From: Mammaliicoccus vitulinus
GTDB taxonomy: Bacteria > Bacillota > Bacilli > Staphylococcales > Staphylococcaceae
Assembly (NCBI RefSeq): GCF_029024305.1
Contig: NZ_CP118974.1
Span: 992,001 to 1,056,000 of the forward strand
Length of the DNA: 64,000 nt
Reading direction: 5' to 3'
In this document: positions 58,288 to 64,000 of the stretch, piece by piece
Position numbering within the stretch: the stretch's first letter is position 1
Layout: each line of letters opens with the position of its first letter
The notes under the pieces: generated by a model
What the model saw: the letters and a program-made list of their open reading frames with translations, nothing else
Database searches by the model: none
What the model was told of the DNA's origin: nothing
Made by a program: the position numbers and the translations under genes

Positions 58288-59433
58288 ATGATATATCTTG
58301 ATAATGCTGCAACTACAAAGCCTAATGAGGATGTTATTCAATCTTATACGCAGATGAATACACAATATTATTTTAATCCTAATAGTCCTCATACAGCAGG
58401 TGTGAAAATTGCTCATTTAATTGATAAAGCAAGAGAAAATATTAAACAATATTTAAACTTGAACGACAAGTTCGACATAATTTTTACAAGTGGTGCTACT
58501 GAATCGAATAATATAGCATTGCAAGGCATGGCTCAAATGAAAAAAAGGTTTGGTAAAACGATATTAACAACTAAAATCGAACATCCTTCTGTATTGGAAA
58601 CGATGAGAGCGCTTGAAGATCAAGGGTTTAATTTGAAATATATCAATACAACAAAAGATGGCAAACTGGATATTGAATCTTTAAAAAAATTACTCAATGA
58701 TGATGTTGTACTTGTTACATGTATGCATGTGAATAATATAATGGGGCAAATTCAACCAATTGAAGAAATTAGCGAAATTCTACAGAAATATCCTAAAGTT
58801 CATTTCCATGTAGATGGGGTTCAAGGCTTCGGTAAAGTACCTTTGAATATAAATCTAGCAGATAGTTATAGTTTGAGTGCACATAAATTTCATGGTTTGA
58901 AAGGATCTGGCATTTTAGCCATTACGCAAATCAAGATGATTCAACCTATTATTTTTGGTGGTGGACAAGAGTATGGCGTAAGAAGTGGTACTGTAAACGC
59001 ACCAGTAAATATCGCTTTAGCAAAAGCTATGAGACAAATGAATGATCGTAAAGATGAAAATATAAAAGCATTAACTCAAAAGGGCACTGAAATACGAAGC
59101 TTTATTGAAAAATATGAAGGTGTGCGCATTAATTCACCTAAAGATGCTGTTCCATATATATTAAATGTATCTTTTCCAGGCGTAAAAGGTGAAGTATTAG
59201 TTAATGCGTTTTCTAAATATGAAATTTATTTATCTACGACGAGTGCATGTTCTTCTAAAAAAAGCTCTCATAATGAAACGTTAAAAGCGATGGGTTTGAG
59301 TAATATGATCATCGAAGGAAGCATAAGATTGAGTATCGCACCTGATTTAACAAATGAACAAATAGAAGCATTTAAAGATGCCTTTAACAAAGTATATAAA
59401 GAGGTAAAGGAGTTATTAAAATATGAATTATGA
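58288..59433 (+). CDS. nifZ: Cysteine desulfurase (NifS/IscS-like, ThiI partner)
   Basis: The 381-aa class V PLP enzyme takes sulfur from cysteine. It starts [17 protein letters not shown], has [14 protein letters not shown], the cofactor [10 protein letters not shown], the Schiff-base lysine in [13 protein letters not shown], and the catalytic cysteine in TTSACSSKK. It overlaps thiI by 11 bases, so its job is most likely to feed ThiI for 4-thiouridine in tRNA, as shown for NifZ in B. subtilis. The ATG at 58288 follows AGAGGTG; the longer frame upstream has no ribosome site. Confidence 0.92.
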   Translation: MIYLDNAATTKPNEDVIQSYTQMNTQYYFNPNSPHTAGVKIAHLIDKARENIKQYLNLNDKFDIIFTSGATESNNIALQGMAQMKKRFGKTILTTKIEHPSVLETMRALEDQGFNLKYINTTKDGKLDIESLKKLLNDDVVLVTCMHVNNIMGQIQPIEEISEILQKYPKVHFHVDGVQGFGKVPLNINLADSYSLSAHKFHGLKGSGILAITQIKMIQPIIFGGGQEYGVRSGTVNAPVNIALAKAMRQMNDRKDENIKALTQKGTEIRSFIEKYEGVRINSPKDAVPYILNVSFPGVKGEVLVNAFSKYEIYLSTTSACSSKKSSHNETLKAMGLSNMIIEGSIRLSIAPDLTNEQIEAFKDAFNKVYKEVKELLKYEL

Positions 59434-60640
59434 TCACATATTAGTTAGATATGGTGAATTGACTTTAAAAACAGGTAACAGAAATATGTTTGTTAATAAA
59501 TTAAAAGCAAATTTAAAAAGTAGGTTAATGCCACTTCAAGGCTATAATGTTCGTGCTAATCGTGACAGAATGTATATCGATGTACATGAAGGTGCAGATA
59601 TTGAAGAAATGATGAGCCGTATTCAGACTGTATTTGGCGTACACTCTGTAAGCCCAGTTGTAAGAATTGAAAAAGAGTTAGATGCGATGAAAGAAATAGC
59701 TTCAAAGTTTGCTGACGACTTTAAAGATGGCGATACATTTAAAATTGAAGTAAAAAGAGCTGATAAAACATTTGAGCTTGATACATTTCAACTGCAACAA
59801 GAATTAGGTGGACATGTTCTTCAAAACACTGAAAATGTAACTGTAAATGTTAAACAGCCAGATCATAGAATAAAAGTTGAAGTTCGTAAAGATGCAATTT
59901 ATATGTATAATCGTGTGCTTGAAGGTGTCGGAGGATTACCAGTTGGAACAGGTGGTAAAACATTACTCATGTTATCGGGTGGTATTGACTCACCAGTAGC
60001 AGGTATGGAAGTTATGAAAAGAGGCGTAACAATTGAAGCTATTCATTTTCATAGTCCACCATATACAAGTGAGCAAGCGAAACAGAAAGTTATTGATTTA
60101 ACAAAACAACTTGCAAATTTAACAAATGATATTAAACTTCATATTGTTCCTTTTACAGAATTGCAGAAACAAATTCATAAAGTAGTAGAAGAAAGCTATA
60201 CGATGACGAGTACTAGAAGAATGATGTTAAAAGTTACTGAAAAATTAGCACATGAGATTGGTGCTCAAGCAATTGTTAATGGAGAAAATCTTGGCCAAGT
60301 TGCGAGTCAAACGTTAGGTAGTATGTATGCAATTAATAGTGTGACATCTATGCCGATTTTAAGACCGTTGCTTACATTTGATAAAGAAGACATAGTTAGA
60401 AAAGCGAAAGCAATTAATACTTTTGATTTATCAATACAACCATTTGAAGATTGTTGTACAATATTTACACCTAAAAATCCGAAAACTAATCCGAAACTTG
60501 AAAAAGTTGAATACTTCGAGTCTAAATTTGATTTTGAAGATTTAATTGAAGAAGCGGTTAAAAATGTAGAAACCATTACAATTTCCAAGCATGATGATAT
60601 GCAACAACAAAAAGATGAATGGATGGATGAACTACTTTAA
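59423..60640 (+). CDS. thiI: tRNA 4-thiouridine synthase ThiI
   Basis: The 405-aa enzyme has a ferredoxin-like domain and a THUMP RNA-binding domain (about 60-165), then a PP-loop ATP pyrophosphatase domain with [14 protein letters not shown] (about 181-194). It lacks the C-terminal rhodanese domain of E. coli ThiI, the usual Gram-positive form, with sulfur passed directly from NifZ. The catalytic cysteine candidate is in [12 protein letters not shown]. It thiolates U8 of tRNA. AAGGAG lies 8-9 bases before the ATG. Confidence 0.94.
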   Translation: MNYDHILVRYGELTLKTGNRNMFVNKLKANLKSRLMPLQGYNVRANRDRMYIDVHEGADIEEMMSRIQTVFGVHSVSPVVRIEKELDAMKEIASKFADDFKDGDTFKIEVKRADKTFELDTFQLQQELGGHVLQNTENVTVNVKQPDHRIKVEVRKDAIYMYNRVLEGVGGLPVGTGGKTLLMLSGGIDSPVAGMEVMKRGVTIEAIHFHSPPYTSEQAKQKVIDLTKQLANLTNDIKLHIVPFTELQKQIHKVVEESYTMTSTRRMMLKVTEKLAHEIGAQAIVNGENLGQVASQTLGSMYAINSVTSMPILRPLLTFDKEDIVRKAKAINTFDLSIQPFEDCCTIFTPKNPKTNPKLEKVEYFESKFDFEDLIEEAVKNVETITISKHDDMQQQKDEWMDELL

Positions 60641-60686
60641 TATTAACGTTGGGATGTCGTTATCTTAAAGTAGAGGAGATATCCAG

Positions 60687-61460
60687 ATGGAATTTGATTT
60701 AAATATTTTACTCATAGTCATTATATTTGGTTTAATAGCATCATTTATAGATTCAGTAGTTGGTGGAGGAGGACTCATTTCTTTGCCAGCGCTGTTAGCT
60801 GTAGGTATGGATCCTGCTACAGCATTAGGTACAAATAAATTAGCGAGTTCATTTGGTACTTTTACAAGTACTATGAAATTTATAAAAGCTAAAAAAGTAG
60901 ATTTTGATATAGTAGGCAAACTATTTCCGTTAAGTTTTATAGGTTCAATATTTGGTGCGATTACTGCTACATATTTACCGCCAGAATATTTAAAGCCGCT
61001 CGCAATTATAATATTAGCATTAGTAACGATTTACTCAATTGTTAAGAAAGATTGGGGCGATATTAATAAATATAAGAAATTGTCACTTAAAAAAGCCATT
61101 TTATTTATTATAGGCGTCGTTATTATAGGGTATTATGATGGATTTATAGGTGGTGGCACCGGGTCATTTTTCTTATTTATGTTGTTACTAATAGGTCTAG
61201 ACTATTTACATGCAGCGGGTAATGCGAAATTTTTAAATTTAGCTTCTAATCTAGGTGCATTGCTCTTGTTTATGGTATTAGGTCAAGTAAATTATGTTTA
61301 TGGATTTAGCATGGCTGCTTCAATGGTCATAGGATCATACTTAGGTGTTACTTTTGCTATTAGAAAAGGTGTTTCTTACGTTAAAGTTTTATTTATCGTC
61401 GTTACAATTTCATTAATACTTAAAAATGTGTATGACTATGTTAGCAGTCACTTCCTATAA
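60687..61460 (+). CDS. TauE/SafE-family sulfite/anion exporter
   Basis: The 257-aa membrane protein has about eight hydrophobic helices and the repeated TauE/SafE motif: IDSVVGGGGLISLPALLAVGMDPATALGTNK in the first half and GFIGGGTGSFFLFMLLLIG with the internal repeat in the second. Sulfur-compound export is typical of the family and would suit its place after two sulfur-transfer genes, but the substrate is not shown. GAGGAGAT precedes the ATG. Confidence 0.88.
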   Translation: MEFDLNILLIVIIFGLIASFIDSVVGGGGLISLPALLAVGMDPATALGTNKLASSFGTFTSTMKFIKAKKVDFDIVGKLFPLSFIGSIFGAITATYLPPEYLKPLAIIILALVTIYSIVKKDWGDINKYKKLSLKKAILFIIGVVIIGYYDGFIGGGTGSFFLFMLLLIGLDYLHAAGNAKFLNLASNLGALLLFMVLGQVNYVYGFSMAASMVIGSYLGVTFAIRKGVSYVKVLFIVVTISLILKNVYDYVSSHFL

Positions 61461-61493
61461 AAAAACCAGCGAATAGAATCGCTGGTTTTTTTA
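61461..61493 (+). terminator. Terminator after the TauE gene
   Basis: AAAAACCAGCGA pairs with TCGCTGGTTTTT around 6 bases, directly after the stop codon. Confidence 0.92.
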
Positions 61494-61495
61494 TG

Positions 61496-61538
61496 TCGAC
61501 AAAGTCACTTAAAGTGAACTTGTTGGCAGTTTTTTTAT
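61496..61538 (+). terminator. Second tandem terminator, CTGTC...GGCAG family
   Basis: TCGACAA-GTCACTT pairs with AAGTGA-CTTGTTGG (one bulge each side), then GCAG and a T-run. It follows the first terminator by three bases. Confidence 0.75.
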
Positions 61539-61541
61539 TTT

Positions 61542-61622
61542 AAAATCGTGGAGAAAAATATATTTATTGGTATATATAACAATATTATAGTGAAATCTTC
61601 GATTTTGCTCGTGCATGCCCGC
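61542..61622. repeat. Decayed copy 4 of the dispersed repeat
   Basis: AAAATCGTGGAGAA (61542-61555) equals the right end, and CGATTTTGCTCGTGCATGCC (61600-61619) resembles the left end. They are rearranged and separated by AT-rich sequence. No intact unit remains. Confidence 0.5.
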
Positions 61623-61639
61623 GGAAAGCATGCGCATAA

Positions 61640-61671
61640 AAAATGCCGGCAAAGTTTAAGACTTTGTTGAC
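61640..61671 (-). terminator. Terminator of the NAD kinase gene, CTGTC...GGCAG family
   Basis: Read leftward, GTCAACAAAGT pairs with ACTTTGCCGGC around 5 bases and is followed by ATTTTTTATG. Confidence 0.75.
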
Positions 61672-61678
61672 TAAATAT

Positions 61679-62482
61679 TTATAAGAATTTTCGTTGGACT
61701 TTACTCCAAAATGAGTTTTGAGGTAATTTAAGCGTTCGTATATATTTATCTTGAATTTTTAATGTTATAAAGTCAGTTTCTTGAATACTTAGTGCTTCGT
61801 TATCAAGACCCATTATCGGGTAATAATTACCTTCTTTGTCGAGTGTAATTTTCAGTGTTCTCGTATCACCTAAAACAACTGAACTACTAACTGTTCTGAA
61901 ATTATTATTATTTAAAGATGCAATTTCTGTCAATTGCATACTTCTTATTTTAGGATCTATAATTGCGCCATCTAAAGATTTGTTATACCCTGTTGAACCA
62001 GTAGGTGTAGATATTAACAAACCATCGCCGTTAAATGCTTCAAAATACTCATCATCGATAAATATTTCCATTTTCATAGGCTTAATGACACTGGATTTAA
62101 TATAAAAATCATTTAAACACATATAAGACATTTGATCGTTTAAATTCACTTCTAAGATTGGGTATTTTCTTACCATAACCTCTTCTGAATCTATAGAGTT
62201 TATTAAATGTGGAATATCATCTACACTGAAATCAACATATAAATAGTTTTGATCTAATCTTGTCTTTATACCAATGTATACTTTGTCTTTGCTGAAATTC
62301 GTTTTTCTACATGCTTGTAAAAAACTCCCGTCACCTCCGACTGAAGCAATAATATCTGCATGATCATAGTTTGAAACAAATTCAAATCCATGTGGTTCCA
62401 TTTCATTTTGAATTTTTTCTCGAGTCTCTAACACGTCCCGATCTTTTGAAGTGAATAGATAAATTCGTTTACTAGAAGTCAT
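61679..62482 (-). CDS. NAD kinase, YtdI (NadK2) type
   Basis: The 267-aa enzyme phosphorylates NAD to NADP. The nucleotide motif GGDGSF is at 49-54 (ASVGGDGSFLQACRK), and the second signature is NGDGLLISTPTGSTGYNKS (about 152-170). I chose the ATG at 62482 behind GGAGGAA; the frame continues upstream for 54 codons but runs into the opposite gene and lacks a ribosome site. The place beside sppA and the RDD-protein gene is that of ytdI-sppA-yteJ in Bacillus. Staphylococci usually carry another ppnK elsewhere, so this would be a second one. Confidence 0.87.
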   Translation of the reverse strand: MTSSKRIYLFTSKDRDVLETREKIQNEMEPHGFEFVSNYDHADIIASVGGDGSFLQACRKTNFSKDKVYIGIKTRLDQNYLYVDFSVDDIPHLINSIDSEEVMVRKYPILEVNLNDQMSYMCLNDFYIKSSVIKPMKMEIFIDDEYFEAFNGDGLLISTPTGSTGYNKSLDGAIIDPKIRSMQLTEIASLNNNNFRTVSSSVVLGDTRTLKITLDKEGNYYPIMGLDNEALSIQETDFITLKIQDKYIRTLKLPQNSFWSKVQRKFL

Positions 62483-62501
62483 AATTTGTTCCTCCCAAAT
62501 G

Positions 62502-62530
62502 TTACAGTTACTATTAAAGTCTGTTATTAT
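62502..62530 (+). promoter_or_regulatory. Probable promoter of sppA
   Basis: TTACAG, 17 bases, TATTAT lies within the 85-base divergent region between the NAD kinase gene and sppA. Confidence 0.45.
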
Positions 62531-62567
62531 TATATATGTAAATATATAAAATAGAAAGGAAGATAGT

Positions 62568-63563
62568 ATGTCTAAAAGAATTATAGCCATCATCATAGCA
62601 GCTATTTTAGTAATAGGCGGTATAGTTGTGAGTGCTGTTGGCATATTTATGGATGATTCATGGAAGAAAACAGCGACTGATTCAGATGGGATTAGTGAAT
62701 CTGTTCAATCTGGTAGCGATAGCAGTAGTAAAATTGTTAAACTATCCGTAAATGGAACCATTGAAGATACAGGCCAAGAAGAATCATTGTTCGGCGGTGG
62801 AGGATACAATCATCAATCATTTTTAAAACAATTAGATAAAATTAAAAAAGATAAAGATGTTAAAGGTGTACTTCTAGAAGTGAATTCTCCAGGTGGAGGA
62901 ACATATGAAAGTGATGAAATACATAAGAAATTAGAAGAAATAAAAGCTAAAGATAAAAAAGTGTATGTTCAAATGAAGAATATGGCTGCTTCAGGTGGTT
63001 ATTACATTTCGACACCAGCAGATAAAATTTATGCAGGTTCTCAAACATTAACAGGTTCTTTAGGTGTTATTATTTCTAGTACGAATTATGCGGAATTAGC
63101 TGATAAATTAGGTGTTAAAGATGAATCTGTTACATCAGGTAAGCATAAACAAATATTAAATCCTATGAAAGATATGACTAAAGAAGAACGTAACATAATG
63201 CAATCCATTATTGACGATAGCTATAAGCAATTCGTAAATGTCATTAAAGATGGTAGACATATGTCTGAATCAGATGTTAAGAAATTAGCTGATGGTAGAA
63301 TTTATTCAGCGCAACAAGCTAAATCTAATGGCTTAATTGATGAAATTGGCTATGAAGATGATGCGATTAAAGCTTTAAGAGGCGACATAAAATCTAAAAA
63401 CGCACAAGTTGTAACTTATGGTGCATCATCTGGATTTTTAAACTTCCCAATGGCAGCGAAAAGTAAATTGTCTTCTATGATAGGTTTAGATGATTTAAGT
63501 AAATATGAATCTTTAGTTAAAGCAAATAATTCACCACAACCAATGTACTTGTATGGTGAGTAA
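62568..63563 (+). CDS. sppA: Signal peptide peptidase SppA
   Basis: The 331-aa membrane-anchored serine protease has one N-terminal helix (residues 4-27). The catalytic domain has LLEVNSPGGGTYESDEI (103-119) and the nucleophile Ser142 in NMAASGGYY. The general-base lysine is about 50 residues later in TSGKHKQ (Lys192 or Lys194; the spacing favours Lys194). It degrades cleaved signal peptides left in the membrane. GAAAGGAAG precedes the ATG. The RDD-protein gene follows after 13 bases. Confidence 0.93.
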   Translation: MSKRIIAIIIAAILVIGGIVVSAVGIFMDDSWKKTATDSDGISESVQSGSDSSSKIVKLSVNGTIEDTGQEESLFGGGGYNHQSFLKQLDKIKKDKDVKGVLLEVNSPGGGTYESDEIHKKLEEIKAKDKKVYVQMKNMAASGGYYISTPADKIYAGSQTLTGSLGVIISSTNYAELADKLGVKDESVTSGKHKQILNPMKDMTKEERNIMQSIIDDSYKQFVNVIKDGRHMSESDVKKLADGRIYSAQQAKSNGLIDEIGYEDDAIKALRGDIKSKNAQVVTYGASSGFLNFPMAAKSKLSSMIGLDDLSKYESLVKANNSPQPMYLYGE

Positions 63564-63576
63564 GGAGGGATTTTAA

Positions 63577-64000
63577 ATGACTGAAGCAAGTTACGAGCAA
63601 ATCGCTACAACGCGTGAACAAAGTGATATTGAGCGTACAGTAAATAAATATATGTCTGAAATAAAATCCATCGTATTTGCAGGATTCTGGATTCGTTTTT
63701 TCGCGTATATCATCGATATATTAGCTTTAGCAGGATTTAAAGGTATCGTCTTAAGTCCTTTATTTGCATTAACGAACATTCAAGATGAATATTTATTTGT
63801 ACCATATTTCAGTGTTGAAAATATCATAAGTGCTTTAATATTTTATTTATATTTTGTACTTATGACTTACAAGTTTAAAGGAACACTCGGTAAAATGTGC
63901 TTAGGATTGAGTGTTTATCGTGAAGATGCAAAACCTCTCAAATTTACAGATGTGTTATTTAGAGAATGGATTGGAAGAATCATTTCAGGTGCATTGTTAG
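63577..64000 (+). CDS. RDD-family membrane protein (partial, cut by window end)
   Basis: 141 codons are visible. After a hydrophilic start (MTEASYEQIATTREQ...) comes the RDD-type motif IRFFAYIIDILALAGFKGI (about 41-59), a second helix, and the typical KFKGTLGKMCLGLSVY segment (about 106-121) with LFREWIGRIISG. It corresponds to yteJ, which follows sppA in Bacillus. A clean ribosome site AAGGAGGG precedes the ATG, 13 bases after sppA. The C-terminus is outside the window. Its function is unknown, perhaps protecting sppA-related membrane processes or ion transport. Confidence 0.87.
   Translation, partial: MTEASYEQIATTREQSDIERTVNKYMSEIKSIVFAGFWIRFFAYIIDILALAGFKGIVLSPLFALTNIQDEYLFVPYFSVENIISALIFYLYFVLMTYKFKGTLGKMCLGLSVYREDAKPLKFTDVLFREWIGRIISGALL

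Noticed and set aside
62483-62644. Hydrophobic N-terminal extension of the NAD kinase
   Set aside because: It is the complement of the start of sppA and has no ribosome site; the kinase fold begins at the ATG at 62482.

Overview
The window is about 64 kb of low-GC chromosomal backbone from a member of the Staphylococcaceae. Gene content and order match the Staphylococcus region rot - ytqBA - leuS - murJ - pepV - dat - trmB - ytpPQR - sftA(ftsK) - murC - ytxGH - aroA - ccpA - acu/acsA - fhs - tyrS - htrA - serA - rpsD - ezrA - nifZ/thiI - nadK - sppA. A rot-type SarA-family regulator makes the family assignment firm. The presence of acuB, a full-length class A penicillin-binding protein beside tyrS, and a cystine ABC/C-S lyase group suggest a lineage outside S. 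aureus, for example the Mammaliicoccus (S. sciuri) group. That genus-level guess is inference. I see no insertion sequence, prophage, CRISPR array, tRNA or rRNA.

Layout. 1-5.6 kb: a very small secreted-peptide gene, a membrane protein, a gamma-carbonic-anhydrase-like protein, a hydrolase whose nucleophile is missing, rot, ytqBA and an MFS transporter. 5.6-12.9 kb: leuS behind a T-box, a rhodanese, a flavoprotein, murJ, a pseudouridine synthase and a stress-type YtxH-like protein. 13.2-24.6 kb: pepV-dat, a choline-kinase-like kinase, trmB, a lactonase-like MBL protein with a PatB/MalY C-S lyase, an M42 aminopeptidase, a cystine-type ABC operon and a PTS-IIC-like protein with a thioredoxin. 24.8-32.2 kb: ytpQ, ytpR, sftA, murC, ytxGH. 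32.5-45.4 kb: DAHP synthase/chorismate mutase, ccpA, acuABC divergent from acsA, fhs, a bifunctional PBP, and tyrS behind a T-box. 45.5-54.8 kb: lemA-TPM pair, HtrA, a PlsC-like acyltransferase, a HAD hydrolase, serA with its aminotransferase, OsmC and a glycerophosphodiesterase. 54.8-64 kb: rpsD with an autoregulatory leader, fRMsr, ezrA, cysteine desulfurase-thiI, a TauE exporter, a second-type NAD kinase, sppA and a cut-off RDD protein.

How it works together. Central carbon control is concentrated at 33.8-39.5 kb. CcpA has a cre-like site at its own start point. A perfect cre lies just downstream of the acsA promoter. The acuABC genes control acetyl-CoA synthetase by reversible acetylation. 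Three genes or operons (rot, the YtxH-like gene at 12.47 kb, and ytxGH) carry GTTT/GCTT...GGGTAT signals typical of sigma-B promoters. Two tRNA synthetase genes are controlled by T-boxes with Leu (CUU) and Tyr (UAC) specifiers.

The least explained structure is intergenic. It is a family of near-identical hairpins (five copies), often paired with a roughly 104-bp GC-richer inverted repeat (two full and two partial copies). A second terminator family is built on CTGTC...GGCAG. No wholly new multi-gene system stands out; the most promising leads are the repeats, the tiny secreted peptide gene, and several proteins with altered catalytic residues.
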